From Massilia sp. PAMC28688 (GTDB lineage Bacteria; Pseudomonadota; Gammaproteobacteria; Burkholderiales; Burkholderiaceae_D): 64,000 bases of DNA. Location: the NCBI RefSeq assembly GCF_019443445.1, contig NZ_CP080378.1:3224001-3288000 (forward strand). The letters are read 5' to 3'. Position 1 is the first letter of the stretch. Each line of letters opens with the position of its first letter. The notes beneath the pieces were generated by a model. It ran no database searches, had not been told where the DNA came from, and worked only from the letters and a program-made list of their open reading frames with translations. This document shows, piece after piece, positions 53,729 to 63,082 of this stretch. Both the position numbers and the translations under genes were made by a program.

Positions 53729-54199
53729 TTAGCCGACGACCAGTGGCCGCTTGTTGTTCGCCGAGCTTGTCTGGCCCTTGGGGCCGTACACGCCCATGTC
53801 GGCTGCATCGGCAGGGGTGCGCATGGCGGTGATGAGATTTTGATTGTGCGTCATCTGCTTGTTGATGAGCATGCCGTTCACACGGTTGAGTTCCTTGGCT
53901 TCGCGCATGCGCGCCAGCGCCTCCTGCCACACGGCCTGCATCGCAGGCTCGTTCTTGGCAGCCAGCCAGCTGTCCATGCCAGCTTCCGAGCCGGGCAGGC
54001 CGGCGCCGGCCAGGGCCGCGTGGCGCTGTCCGGCCAGTAGCGCCAGCTGGGAAATATGCGCGGTCTTGACGGGCGTGAGGCTAGCCAGGGTGTCGGTATC
54101 GGCCGCCACCAGGCATTGCTGCTCCTGCTTCATCAGGTCGATCAGCGCATCGATCAGCGCCAGTTCGTCATGCAGGGTGGTGTGCGGACTAGTTGCCAT
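53729..54199 (-). CDS. flgN: Flagellar export chaperone FlgN
   Basis: Small helical chaperone that escorts the hook-filament junction proteins FlgK and FlgL. The 156-residue product is mostly helical with the LIDLMKQEQQCLVAADTDTLASLTPVKTAHISQL pattern of the family. The start ATG 54199 has an AAGG site; the TTG at 54205 is an alternative. It follows flgM on the same strand with a 23-base gap. The call relies on position as well as sequence because FlgN is weakly conserved. Confidence 0.85.
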   Translation of the reverse strand: MATSPHTTLHDELALIDALIDLMKQEQQCLVAADTDTLASLTPVKTAHISQLALLAGQRHAALAGAGLPGSEAGMDSWLAAKNEPAMQAVWQEALARMREAKELNRVNGMLINKQMTHNQNLITAMRTPADAADMGVYGPKGQTSSANNKRPLVVG

Positions 54200-54222
54200 G
54201 ATCAAGCCTTCTATCGCCGGGG

Positions 54223-54531
54223 TCAGCGCTTACGGGAATGCAGCAGGTCGCGTACCGTTTCCAGCAAGCCGTCCGCCACCTTCTCTGAATTTACCTGGAA
54301 CTGGCCATCGGCGATGGCCATCTTGATGCGTTCAACCTTCTTGGTGTCGAACACGCCCGTGCTGGTGCCGGCCGCGCTGCTGGCCAAGGCCTGGCCCTGG
54401 GAAGACAGGCGCACGCTGTCGGTCGCCGCCGGGGTGGCGGTCGTTGCCTTTTCGGTATTCTTGGCGCCCGCGGCAGGCGTATTGGCCTGCGGCAGGGTGG
54501 GAGTACCTTTGATGGGGTCGTTGATTTTCAC
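54223..54531 (-). CDS. flgM: Anti-sigma-28 factor FlgM
   Basis: Binds FliA and blocks class III transcription until exported through the finished hook. The 102-residue protein is disordered in its first half (NDPIKGTPTLPQ with TATPAATDSVRLSSQGQAL) and ends with the FliA-binding region VERIKMAIADGQFQVNSEKVADGLLETVRDLL. A strong sigma-28 promoter lies 49 bases upstream, so it is under the control of its own target. It is followed by flgN. Confidence 0.93.
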   Translation of the reverse strand: MKINDPIKGTPTLPQANTPAAGAKNTEKATTATPAATDSVRLSSQGQALASSAAGTSTGVFDTKKVERIKMAIADGQFQVNSEKVADGLLETVRDLLHSRKR

Positions 54532-54579
54532 AGCATTATCCTCTCAGCCTGGAGTGGGAAACTCCTCGTTCTGCTACCA

Positions 54580-54606
54580 GTAACGGCGTGGCCACCGTAA
54601 ACTTTA
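54580..54606 (-). promoter_or_regulatory. Sigma-28 (FliA) promoter of flgM
   Basis: Minus strand: TAAAGTTT, an 11-base spacer, GCCGTTAC. The consensus is TAAAGTTT-N11-GCCGATAA, so the -35 is exact and the -10 matches in six of eight positions. It sits 49 bases before the flgM start. Confidence 0.88.
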
Positions 54607-54646
54607 GCGCAAGCTGCAGCATTCTGCACCAATCTGGCTGTCCCGC

Positions 54647-55339
54647 CTACAAAGCCACTTCGACCAGGCCGCCGGCCCGGGCCACGCCGCTGATGATGGC
54701 CCCGCCCGGTGTGCGCACTTGCACCACCTGGCCATCGCTGGCCGTGCCGATGGCCTTCGCTTCGGCCGTGACCTTGAAGCCGGCGCCGCCCGACACCACC
54801 CGTACCGATTGTCCCTGCTGCACCACGGGTTTGCTCTTTAACATGTCCGAACGCAGCGGAGCGCCGGCCGCCAGCGACATGCTGCTGGTGCGGCCAATGG
54901 CCTGGGCCATGTCGGTGACCACGCCGGCGGGCAGGGCGCCCAGGTCGCCCTTGGCCATGACCAGCTGCGACGCTTCGATGGGCTGGCCCTGGGCCAGCGG
55001 CATGGCGGCGGCCACGTAATTGGCCATCACGCTCACCTGGGCTTGAATATACACCGTCCACGCCACCGGCGCCGTACAGCGTACGCCCACTGTCGTTTTT
55101 CCCATCACGCGCGCGCCCGGCTGCTGGAACGCTTGCGGGGCCGGGCAGGCAGCAAGGCGCATGCGCCCGTCCACCGCCCCCACCGTGACCGTGACCACGC
55201 CGGGCAGCCCGGCACTCTGGGTTTGCAGGTGTTGTTCGGCAATGCTGCGCAGGGCAGACAAGTCCTGGGCCGGCGCTGCCTGCCGGGCAAAACCGGGCTG
55301 GGTGGTGAGGCATAACAGGAGGGCGAGAGCAAGTTTCAT
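54647..55339 (-). CDS. flgA: Flagellar P-ring assembly chaperone FlgA
   Basis: Periplasmic chaperone for assembly of FlgI into the P ring. The 230-residue protein has a signal peptide (MKLALALLLCLTTQPGFA), an N-terminal domain and a C-terminal SAF-like domain (AAAMPLAQGQPIEASQLVMAKGDLGALPAGVVTDMAQAIG, ending GVARAGGLVEVAL). Divergent from flgB across 156 bases, the usual arrangement. It lies directly upstream of the flgM promoter on the same strand. Confidence 0.92.
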   Translation of the reverse strand: MKLALALLLCLTTQPGFARQAAPAQDLSALRSIAEQHLQTQSAGLPGVVTVTVGAVDGRMRLAACPAPQAFQQPGARVMGKTTVGVRCTAPVAWTVYIQAQVSVMANYVAAAMPLAQGQPIEASQLVMAKGDLGALPAGVVTDMAQAIGRTSSMSLAAGAPLRSDMLKSKPVVQQGQSVRVVSGGAGFKVTAEAKAIGTASDGQVVQVRTPGGAIISGVARAGGLVEVAL

Positions 55340-55495
55340 GGCAGGTGTCCTTGAAGAATGCAGCCATGATAGGCCTCGCGCGAGGCGACCGAACCCATGA
55401 ATAGCCCCCTTTTAGGCATCCTTATCGCTGGATGAAGATGCCACAAGGCACCGTATTATGAATCCTGTGAGAAAGACTTTATCCGGGAGGCCGAC

Positions 55496-55927
55496 ATGTT
55501 AGGCAAGCTCAACGAACACATGCGTTTTAATGAAACAGCCCTGAGCCTGCGGGCCCAGCGCCAGCAGCTGCTCGCATCGAACATTGCCAATGCCGACACG
55601 CCCAATTACAAGGCGCGCGACATTGATTTCGCCAGCGCCCTGAAAAACGCCGTGGCCCAGAAGGCCGGTGAAGCCAGCGCGCCGCCGGCCGTCATGGCCC
55701 GGACCCAGGCTGGCCATCTTGGCAACACGGGCGCCAGCGCCGACTTCCTGCCCAACGGCACGCCGATCCAGTACCGCATGGCAGCCCAGGGCAGCGCCGA
55801 CAACAATACGGTGGACATGGATGTCGAGCGTAACCAGTTTGCCGACAATGCCCTGCGTTATGAGGCTGCCGTGACGTTCATCAATTCGCAGATCCGCGGC
55901 ATGATCACCGCCATCCAGGGACAATAA
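55496..55927 (+). CDS. flgB: Flagellar proximal rod protein FlgB
   Basis: First gene of the rod-hook operon. The 143-residue protein has the family start ([41 protein letters not shown]), a variable middle and the C-terminal helix ([18 protein letters not shown]). ATG 55496 is preceded by GGGAGG. Two bases separate it from flgC. No clear promoter motif was recognised in the 156-base gap with flgA; a class II promoter is expected there. Confidence 0.95.
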   Translation: MLGKLNEHMRFNETALSLRAQRQQLLASNIANADTPNYKARDIDFASALKNAVAQKAGEASAPPAVMARTQAGHLGNTGASADFLPNGTPIQYRMAAQGSADNNTVDMDVERNQFADNALRYEAAVTFINSQIRGMITAIQGQ

Positions 55928-55929
55928 TC

Positions 55930-56331
55930 ATGTCGCTCTTTAATATCTTTAACGTTTCCGCCTCGGCCATGAGTGCCCAGGCCCAGCGCCTCAATACCGT
56001 GGCCAGCAACCTGGCCAATGCCGACAGCGCCACGTCCGCCAGCGGCCAGGCTTACCGCGCCAAGCAGGTGGTGTTCGAGGCGGTCCAGAGCCAGGGCGGC
56101 GGCACCGGCGTGAAGGTGCAACAGGTGATCGAGGATGCCTCGCCCCTGAAGCAGGTATATGACCCCAAGCATCCGTTGGCCGACGACAAGGGTTACGTCG
56201 CCATGCCGAATGTGAATGTGGTCGATGAAATGGTCAACATGCTGTCGGCCTCGCGCTCGTACCAGACCAACGTCGAGACGATGAATGCAGCCAAGACGCT
56301 GCTGATGAAGACCCTGCAGATCGGTCAATAA
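55930..56331 (+). CDS. flgC: Flagellar proximal rod protein FlgC
   Basis: Proximal rod subunit. The 133-residue product has the rod motif [25 protein letters not shown], then [28 protein letters not shown] and [15 protein letters not shown], both diagnostic. It is the usual length and lies directly between flgB and flgD. Confidence 0.96.
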   Translation: MSLFNIFNVSASAMSAQAQRLNTVASNLANADSATSASGQAYRAKQVVFEAVQSQGGGTGVKVQQVIEDASPLKQVYDPKHPLADDKGYVAMPNVNVVDEMVNMLSASRSYQTNVETMNAAKTLLMKTLQIGQ

Positions 56332-56339
56332 GGAACGCC

Positions 56340-57053
56340 ATGAGTACCATCCAGAACGCCCCCGCCTTCGTGTCGCAAGACCTGCTCAACTCGGTCAACG
56401 TCAAGAAAAACGCCCCGGCCGCCGGCAGTGTCGAAGCCGACCAGGACAAGTTCATGACGCTGCTGGTCACGCAGATGAAGAACCAGGACCCCTTGAATCC
56501 GCTCGACAATGCCCAGGTCACCAGCCAGCTGGCCCAGCTTTCCACGGTCACCGGTGTGAACAAGCTCAACACCACGCTGGAATCGCTCAAGTCCAGCTAC
56601 CAGTCGTCGGAAGCGCTGCAGGCGGCCAACCTGATCGGCCACGGCGTGCTGGTGCCGGGCGACCGGGTCCAGCTCACCGACGGCAAGGCCATCATGGGCA
56701 TTGATCTGGCCACCGGCGCCGACAGCGTGCAGGTGGTGGTCACCGATCCCCGTACCGGCAAGGAAGTGCAGACCATCAACATGGGCCCGCAGCAGGCAGG
56801 CACCGTACCGATTGCCTGGGATGGGGTGCCCGACCCGAGCCAGGTGGGTGCCGATGGCAAGCCGGTCACCCTGCGCAACGGCAATTACCTCATCAAAGTG
56901 GTCGCCGAGCGCGGCGGCCAGGCGCTTACCGATGCCAAGACCTTGTCCTTTGACAGCGTCGGCAGCGTCACCACCAATGCCAAGGACGGCGTCAAGCTGA
57001 ATTTGCCCAACCTGGGGACTGTTTCCCTGGTTGACATCAAACAAATTCTGTAA
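56340..57053 (+). CDS. flgD: Flagellar hook assembly (capping) protein FlgD
   Basis: Scaffold that caps the growing hook. The 237-residue protein has the conserved DKFMTLLVTQMKNQDPLNPLDNAQVTSQLAQLSTV N-terminal region, a FlgD Tudor-like domain and a FLN-type domain (VVTDPRTGKEVQTINMGPQQAGTVPIAWDG). AAGGA precedes ATG 56340. Confidence 0.95.
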   Translation: MSTIQNAPAFVSQDLLNSVNVKKNAPAAGSVEADQDKFMTLLVTQMKNQDPLNPLDNAQVTSQLAQLSTVTGVNKLNTTLESLKSSYQSSEALQAANLIGHGVLVPGDRVQLTDGKAIMGIDLATGADSVQVVVTDPRTGKEVQTINMGPQQAGTVPIAWDGVPDPSQVGADGKPVTLRNGNYLIKVVAERGGQALTDAKTLSFDSVGSVTTNAKDGVKLNLPNLGTVSLVDIKQIL

Positions 57054-57085
57054 GCCCGCATTTACTTTTATTCAGGAGATTCACC

Positions 57086-58603
57086 ATGTCTTTCCAACAA
57101 GGTCTTAGCGGCTTGAACGGCGCTGCAAAATCGCTCGACGTCATCGGCAACAACATCGCCAACGCCAGCACGGTCGGCTTCAAGGGGTCGCAAGCCCAGT
57201 TCGCCGACGTGTATGCCAACTCGCTCAATGGCGCCGGCGGCAACCAGGCCGGTATCGGCACCAAGGTCTCGCAGATCGCCCAGCAGTTCACCCAGGGCAA
57301 TATCGAAGCGTCGAGCAATCCGCTCGATATCGCCATCAATGGCGGCGGCTTCTTCCGCACCTCGGCCAACGGCACCACCCAGTATTCCCGCAACGGCCAG
57401 TTTTCGCTGGACAAGGAAGGCTTTATGGTCAACGCCCAGGGCGCCAAGCTGACCGGCTTTAGCGCGGGGCCGACCGGCGCCATCCTGGCCGGCTCGCCCG
57501 TGCCGATCCAGATCAACACGGCCGACCTGCGGCCGGTTGCCACCACCCGCGTCGACACTGAAATCAACCTTGATTCGGGCAGCCTGGTGCCGGTCACCTC
57601 GCCCTTCAATGCGACCGACCCGACCAGCTACAACAAGCAGACCCCGGTGGACGTCTACGACAGCCTGGGCAATCCGCACGTGATGTCGACCTTTTACGTC
57701 AAGACCGATGGCGGCGCCTGGGATGTGTACACGGCCGTGGACGGGGTGGAAGTGACCAATCAGCAGGTTGCCGCCGCTGCCCAGGGCGATGCCGCCTCGG
57801 TGGCCGCCCGCGCCGCCTACCAGGTCGCCTCGACCACGCCACCGGGCAATACCACCACCCAGGCCATCGCTTACGCCCAGGCCGCGTCCAACGCCGTGGT
57901 CGCTGCCGCCACGGCCGCCGGTGCCTCGCCGGCCACGATCACGGCCATCCAGACCGCCGCCACCAGTGCCGGCACCACGGTCGGCATTTCGCCCGATGAA
58001 ATCGACGCCCTGATTGCCGACGCGGTCAGCGTGCCGCCCGTGCGCACCGGCTACCTGCGCTTTGACAGCGCCGGCGCCCTGTCGACCTCGCTCATGTCGC
58101 CACAGACCCTGCCGCTGTCGATCTCGCTGCCGATCTTCCCTTCGACCGGTTCCAACAACACGCTGACGCTGAACATGAACTTCGCCAACTCGACCCAGTA
58201 TGGCGCGGCAACGAGCGAAAAGAAGACGACCCAGGACGGCTACACCGCCGGCAGCCTGCAGCGCTTTTCCGCCGGCGCCGACGGCATCATCCTGGGCCAG
58301 TACAGCAATGGCCAGTCGCACGCGCTGGGCCAGATCGTGCTGGCCAACTTCGCCAACCCCAACGGTCTGTCACCGCTCGGCAACAACGCCTGGGCCGAGA
58401 CCTCGACCTCCGGTTCGCCACTGGTCGGCACCCCCAACTCGGGCAGCCTGGGCGTGCTGCAATCGTCGGCGGTGGAAAACTCGAACGTCGACCTGACCGC
58501 GGAACTGGTCAACATGATCACGGCGCAGCGCGTCTACCAGGCCAATGCGCAGACCATCAAGACCCAGGACTCGGTCCTGCAGACGCTGGTGAACCTGCGC
58601 TAA
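57086..58603 (+). CDS. flgE: Flagellar hook protein FlgE, with Ala-rich insertion
   Basis: Hook subunit, 505 residues against about 400 in Salmonella. N- and C-terminal helices are canonical (MSFQQGLSGLNGAAKSLDVIGNNIANASTVGFKGS and VNMITAQRVYQANAQTIKTQDSVLQTLVNLR). The excess maps mainly to residues 225-318, an Ala/Thr-rich, probably helical stretch (VAAAAQGDAASVAARAAYQ and more) in the surface-exposed outer domain, between AWDVYTAVDG and TGYLRFDSAG. This may alter the hook surface. An AGGAG site precedes ATG 57086. Confidence 0.94.
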   Translation: MSFQQGLSGLNGAAKSLDVIGNNIANASTVGFKGSQAQFADVYANSLNGAGGNQAGIGTKVSQIAQQFTQGNIEASSNPLDIAINGGGFFRTSANGTTQYSRNGQFSLDKEGFMVNAQGAKLTGFSAGPTGAILAGSPVPIQINTADLRPVATTRVDTEINLDSGSLVPVTSPFNATDPTSYNKQTPVDVYDSLGNPHVMSTFYVKTDGGAWDVYTAVDGVEVTNQQVAAAAQGDAASVAARAAYQVASTTPPGNTTTQAIAYAQAASNAVVAAATAAGASPATITAIQTAATSAGTTVGISPDEIDALIADAVSVPPVRTGYLRFDSAGALSTSLMSPQTLPLSISLPIFPSTGSNNTLTLNMNFANSTQYGAATSEKKTTQDGYTAGSLQRFSAGADGIILGQYSNGQSHALGQIVLANFANPNGLSPLGNNAWAETSTSGSPLVGTPNSGSLGVLQSSAVENSNVDLTAELVNMITAQRVYQANAQTIKTQDSVLQTLVNLR

Positions 58604-58628
58604 TCTGACGTCACGGGCAAGGAAGAAC

Positions 58629-59372
58629 ATGGACAAGTTAATCTACACCGCCGCCTCCGGCGCCAAGCACATCCTGGAAAAGCAGGCGACGGCGTCGAAC
58701 AACCTGGCCAATGTCAATACCACCGGTTTTCGGGCCCAGATCGACGCCTTCCGCGCCGTCCCGGTCGTGGCCGAGGGTACCTTGCCCACCCGCGCCTTTG
58801 TCGTCAACAGCGAAGCGGGCACCGATTTTTCGTCCGGCCCGCTGCAGATCACGGGGCGCGACCTGGACGTGGCCATCAAGGGCAAGGGCTGGATCGCGGT
58901 GCAGATGGCCGACGGCAGCGAAGCCTACACCCGCCACGGCGCCCTGCAGATGAACCCCAATGGCCTGCTGCAGACGGCCCAGGGCCAGACCGTGCAGGGC
59001 GACGGCGGCCCCATTACCGTGCCGCCGGAAGTGTCGGTCACCATTGGCGGCGACGGTACCATTTCGACCATTGCCAGCACCACCAAGCCGGGCGCGCCGA
59101 CCGTGCTGGGGCGCCTGAAACTGGTCAATCCCGACGAGAACGACCTGGTACGGGGCGACGATGGCATGTTCCGCCTGAAGAGCGGCCAGCCGGCACCGGC
59201 CGACCCCGGCGTGGTGGTGGCCGGGGGCGCGCTGGAAGGGTCCAATGCCAACCCGATCGATGCCATGGTGGACATGATTTCCCTGGCGCGCGCCTTTGAA
59301 ATGCAAATGGGCCTGCTCAAGAACGCCGAGAACAACGCGGCGAAAGCCGACCAGATCCTCGCTTTGAATTGA
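58629..59372 (+). CDS. flgF: Flagellar proximal rod protein FlgF
   Basis: Proximal rod subunit, 247 residues. The opening (MDKLIYTAASGAKHILEKQATASNNLANVNTTGFR), the FlgF/G central ITGRDLDVAIKGKGWIAVQMADG segment and the C-terminal NPIDAMVDMISLARAFEMQM are diagnostic. It is followed by a 73-base gap before flgG, the largest in the operon. Confidence 0.96.
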   Translation: MDKLIYTAASGAKHILEKQATASNNLANVNTTGFRAQIDAFRAVPVVAEGTLPTRAFVVNSEAGTDFSSGPLQITGRDLDVAIKGKGWIAVQMADGSEAYTRHGALQMNPNGLLQTAQGQTVQGDGGPITVPPEVSVTIGGDGTISTIASTTKPGAPTVLGRLKLVNPDENDLVRGDDGMFRLKSGQPAPADPGVVVAGGALEGSNANPIDAMVDMISLARAFEMQMGLLKNAENNAAKADQILALN

Positions 59373-59445
59373 CACCGCAGCGCGCATAATCTTCTCATCG
59401 ACCGGTGGATCGCGACATGCGCGCTCACCGTAACTGGAGAAGACC

Positions 59446-60228
59446 ATGATTCGTTCCCTGTACATTGCCAAGACCGGCCTGGAAGCGCAGCAAACCCAGC
59501 TCGACGTCATCACCAACAACCTGGCCAACGTCAGCACCAACGGCTTCAAGCGTTCGCGTGCCGTGTTCGAGGACCTGCTGTACCAGAACGTGCGCCAGCC
59601 CGGCGCCCAGTCATCCCAGCAAACCAATCTGCCGTCAGGCGCCCAGATCGGCTCCGGTGTGCGTACCGTGGCCGTGGAGCGCATCCACACCCAGGGCAAC
59701 CCGCAGGCAACCGGCAACGCCAAGGATGTCATGATCAACGGCGCCGGCTTCTTTTCGGTGCTGCTGCCGGACGGCACCGCCGCCTACACGCGCGACGGCT
59801 CGTTCCAGAGCGACGCCAACGGCCAGCTGGTGACGTCATCGGGCTTTGTGGTGCAGCCTGCCATTACGGTGCCCGCCAATGCGCAATCGATCACCGTGGG
59901 CCGCGACGGCACGGTCTCGGTCACGCTGCCCAATACCAGCGCGCCATCGCAGATCGGCACGCTGCAGCTGTCCACCTTTGTCAACCCGGCCGGCCTGGAA
60001 TCGAAGGGGGAAAACCTGTATGTGGAAACGGGCGCCTCCGGCAGCCCCGGCACCAATACCCCGGGCACCAATGGCGCCGGCGTGCTCATGCAAGGCTATG
60101 TGGAAACCTCCAACGTCAACGTGGTCGAAGAGATGGTCAACATGATCACCACCCAGCGCGCCTACGAGATCAACAGCAAGGCCATCACGACGTCCGACCA
60201 GATGCTGCAAAAGCTGGCCCAGCTCTGA
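59446..60228 (+). CDS. flgG: Flagellar distal rod protein FlgG
   Basis: Distal rod subunit, 260 residues, the family length. It starts [37 protein letters not shown] and ends with [26 protein letters not shown], both canonical. The gap before it contains no recognisable promoter; it has a GGAG site. Confidence 0.97.
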   Translation: MIRSLYIAKTGLEAQQTQLDVITNNLANVSTNGFKRSRAVFEDLLYQNVRQPGAQSSQQTNLPSGAQIGSGVRTVAVERIHTQGNPQATGNAKDVMINGAGFFSVLLPDGTAAYTRDGSFQSDANGQLVTSSGFVVQPAITVPANAQSITVGRDGTVSVTLPNTSAPSQIGTLQLSTFVNPAGLESKGENLYVETGASGSPGTNTPGTNGAGVLMQGYVETSNVNVVEEMVNMITTQRAYEINSKAITTSDQMLQKLAQL

Positions 60229-60260
60229 TCACGCCTGACCCATTTTTTCGGAAGAACTCG

Positions 60261-60905
60261 ATGAAACCATTGATGATTGTTGTCCTGCTGGCGCTGGCCG
60301 GCTGCGCCGCCACCCCGAGCACCATTGTCGACCGCCCCACCAGCGCGCGCCCGCTGTATCCGGAGGCGCAGGCGCCGGCCAATGGCGCGATCTACCAGGC
60401 GGCCGCCTACCGGCCCCTGTTCGAGGATCGCCGCGCCCGTCATATCGGCGACATCATGACCATCAACATCATCGAAAAGACGGCCGCCGTCAAGGCTGGT
60501 GCCAGCTCGGGCAACAAGTCCGGCAGCGCCGGCTTTGCCGCGCCCGGCATCATGCGCGGCGTGTTCGGCGCCCAGGTGGCAACGGAAGCGGCCACCAAGT
60601 TCTCCGACGCCGACAACCAGAGCGCCAGCAATACCTTCAACGGCACCATCACCGTCACCGTCACCGAGGTGCTGCCCAACGGGAACCTGATCGTGGCCGG
60701 CGAAAAGCAGGTGGCCATGAACAAGGGCGTGGAGTTCATCCGCTTCTCCGGCATGGTCAGCCCCGACACCATTGGCGCCGGCAATACCGTGGCCTCGACC
60801 CAGGTGGCCGACGCCCGCGTTGAATACCGTACCAACAGCCAGATCGACCGCGCCGAGCTGACCGCCATGGCCTCGCGCTTCTTCCAGTCGCTGCTGCCTT
60901 TCTGA
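60261..60905 (+). CDS. flgH: Flagellar L-ring lipoprotein FlgH
   Basis: Outer-membrane L-ring subunit. The 214-residue protein has a lipoprotein signal ending LALAGCAA (Cys15), then GAIYQAAAYRPLFEDRRARHIGDIMTINIIE and the C-terminal LIVAGEKQVAMNKGVEFIRFSGMVSP block. Its stop overlaps the flgI start. Confidence 0.96.
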   Translation: MKPLMIVVLLALAGCAATPSTIVDRPTSARPLYPEAQAPANGAIYQAAAYRPLFEDRRARHIGDIMTINIIEKTAAVKAGASSGNKSGSAGFAAPGIMRGVFGAQVATEAATKFSDADNQSASNTFNGTITVTVTEVLPNGNLIVAGEKQVAMNKGVEFIRFSGMVSPDTIGAGNTVASTQVADARVEYRTNSQIDRAELTAMASRFFQSLLPF

Positions 60906-60916
60906 TGCGAGCCTCC

Positions 60917-62041
60917 ATGAAAATTTCGATCCGCCGACTGTTCCACGTACTGACCCTGGGCGCCATCTGCCTGGTCATGGCCGCGCCCCAGCTGGTGCAG
61001 GCCGAGCGCCTCAAGGACTTGACCAGCATTGCCGGCGTGCGCCAGAACCAGTTGTCCGGCTACGGCATCGTGGTCGGTCTGGACGGCAGCGGCGACCAGA
61101 CCACCCAGACCCCGTTTACCGTGCAGTCGATCGTCTCCATGCTGCAGGCCAAGGGCGTGAACATGCCGCCCGGGACCAGCCTGCAGCTCAAGAACGTCGC
61201 GGCCGTGATGGTGACGGCCTCGCTGCCGGCCTTTGCCCAGCCGGGCCAGACCATCGACATCACGGTGTCCTCGATCGGCAATGCCAAGAGCTTGCGCGGC
61301 GGCACCCTCATCATGACGCCGCTGCAGGGCGCCGATGGCCAGGTCTATGCCATGGCCCAGGGCAATGTGCTGGTGGGCGGCGTGGGCGCCGCGGCCGGCG
61401 GCTCGCAAGTGCAGGTGAACCACCTGGCGGTAGGCAAGATTTCGTCCGGCGCCACGGTGGAGCGCGCCGTGGCATCCAACCTGGGCGAGAACAACCAGAT
61501 CCGCCTGGAACTGAACACCACCGACTTTGCCACCGCCAGCCGCGTGGTGGAAGCGATCAACAACCACTTCGGTCCCGGCATCGCCACCGCGCTCGACGGG
61601 CGCGTGGTGCGGGTACGCTCGCCGTCGTCGTCGGACGCGCGGGTGGCCTTCATCGGCGTGCTGGAAGGGCTGGAAGTGTCGCCCGCCCGGGGCGCGGCCA
61701 AGGTCATCCTCAATGCCCGCACCGGCTCGGTGGTCATGAACCAGTCCGTCACGCTCGATTCGTGCGCCATTTCGCACGGCAACCTGTCGGTGACGATCGG
61801 GGCCGACAACCAGGTCAGCCAGCCCAATGCCCTGGCCGGCGGCCAGACCGCGGTGACCCAGAACGCCAGCGTGGAAATCAAGAAGGACCCGGGCAAGGTC
61901 GTGATGGTCAAGGGTGGCGCCAGCCTGGCCGAAGTAGTCAAGGCCATGAATGCCATCGGCGCCTCGCCGCAAGACCTGCTGTCGATCCTGCAGGCGCTCA
62001 AGGCGGCCGGCTCGCTGCGCGCCGACCTTGAAATCATTTAA
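60917..62041 (+). CDS. flgI: Flagellar P-ring protein FlgI
   Basis: Periplasmic P-ring subunit of 374 residues. It has a signal peptide (LTLGAICLVMAAPQLVQA) and the strongly conserved ERLKDLTSIAGVRQNQLSGYGIVVGLDGSGDQT and GGSLAEVVKAMNAIGASPQDLLSILQALKAAGSL. ATG 60917 is chosen; ATG 60905, four codons earlier and overlapping flgH by one base, is equally possible. Confidence 0.96.
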   Translation: MKISIRRLFHVLTLGAICLVMAAPQLVQAERLKDLTSIAGVRQNQLSGYGIVVGLDGSGDQTTQTPFTVQSIVSMLQAKGVNMPPGTSLQLKNVAAVMVTASLPAFAQPGQTIDITVSSIGNAKSLRGGTLIMTPLQGADGQVYAMAQGNVLVGGVGAAAGGSQVQVNHLAVGKISSGATVERAVASNLGENNQIRLELNTTDFATASRVVEAINNHFGPGIATALDGRVVRVRSPSSSDARVAFIGVLEGLEVSPARGAAKVILNARTGSVVMNQSVTLDSCAISHGNLSVTIGADNQVSQPNALAGGQTAVTQNASVEIKKDPGKVVMVKGGASLAEVVKAMNAIGASPQDLLSILQALKAAGSLRADLEII

Positions 62042-62071
62042 GCAGCACCGGAAATTCTGAAGGGGAATGCC

Positions 62072-63001
62072 ATGATCGGTCCAAGCAGTGACATGTCCAG
62101 CAAGTTCGCGCTCGATACCAAGGGCCTGGGCGAGCTGAAACAGTCGGCCAAGGCTGGCTCCCCGGAAGCCTTGCGCGGCGCCGCCACCCAGTTTGAAGCC
62201 ATGTTCATCAACATGATGATGAAGAGCATGCGCGATGCCACGCCCCAGGAAGGCATGCTCGACAGCCAGCAGAGCAAGATGTTTACCGGCATGCTGGACC
62301 AGCAGATGAGCCAGAACATGGCCAAGCGCGGCATCGGCCTGGCCGACGTCCTGATCCGCCAGCTGTCGGCCCAGGCGGCCGGTGCCCAGGCCCTGGCCAT
62401 CGGCGCCGAACCTGGCAGCGGGCAAGATCCCCTGGCCATGCCGGAACTGCCCCTGAACCGCATCGGCAGCGAGCCGCTCAAGGCGCCGCCCGTGCACCTG
62501 GCCCCATCGACCCCGGGCATCGCGGCCAATGGCCGCCCGCAGGCGCCCCACGTCAGGCAATTCCAGGAAAAACTGGGGGTGCATGCCGATGAAGCCGAGC
62601 GCGCCACCGGCATTCCCGCCAAATTCATGCTCAGCCAGGCAGCGCTGGAGACGGGCTGGGGCAAGCGCGAAATCCGCAATGCCGATGGCTCGGTCAGCAA
62701 CAACCTGTTTGGCATCAAGGCCGGCCCTGGCTGGAAAGGCAAGGTTGCCACGGCTGTCACGACCGAATTCATCAATGGCGTGCCGCGCACCCGGGTGGAA
62801 AAATTCCGCGCCTACGATTCTCCGGCCGACAGCTTCAAGGATTACGCCCGTCTCATCACGACCAATCCGCGCTATGAAAAGGTGCTGGCCAATGCCAAGG
62901 ATGCGGCCGGTTTTGCCCAGGGCTTGCAGAACGCCGGTTACGCCACCGACCCGCAGTACGCAGCGAAATTGACGCGTATTATCAGGAATAACCTGGCGTA
63001 A
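62072..63001 (+). CDS. flgJ: Flagellar rod-cap/muramidase FlgJ
   Basis: Two-domain protein that caps the rod and cuts peptidoglycan to let it pass. The 309-residue protein has an N-terminal rod-binding domain (AATQFEAMFINMMMKSMRDATP) and a C-terminal glucosaminidase domain (PAKFMLSQAALETGWGKREI, where the E is catalytic, and NLFGIKAGPGWKGKV). AGGGGA precedes ATG 62072. It is the full-length gammaproteobacterial type, not the muramidase-less form. Confidence 0.96.
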   Translation: MIGPSSDMSSKFALDTKGLGELKQSAKAGSPEALRGAATQFEAMFINMMMKSMRDATPQEGMLDSQQSKMFTGMLDQQMSQNMAKRGIGLADVLIRQLSAQAAGAQALAIGAEPGSGQDPLAMPELPLNRIGSEPLKAPPVHLAPSTPGIAANGRPQAPHVRQFQEKLGVHADEAERATGIPAKFMLSQAALETGWGKREIRNADGSVSNNLFGIKAGPGWKGKVATAVTTEFINGVPRTRVEKFRAYDSPADSFKDYARLITTNPRYEKVLANAKDAAGFAQGLQNAGYATDPQYAAKLTRIIRNNLA

Positions 63002-63026
63002 GCATTGCGCCGCGCGCCGGCTGTCT

Positions 63027-63053
63027 TCAAGTTTTCGGATTTGCTGCCGTAGA
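63027..63053 (+). promoter_or_regulatory. Sigma-28 (FliA) promoter of flgK
   Basis: TCAAGTTT, an 11-base spacer, GCCGTAGA. The -35 differs from TAAAGTTT in one base and the -10 matches GCCGATAA at five of eight positions, with the key GCCG intact. It lies 30 bases before the flgK start in an otherwise empty gap. Confidence 0.75.
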
Positions 63054-63082
63054 CAGAGGTACACCAAAGAAAGAACGCTATC

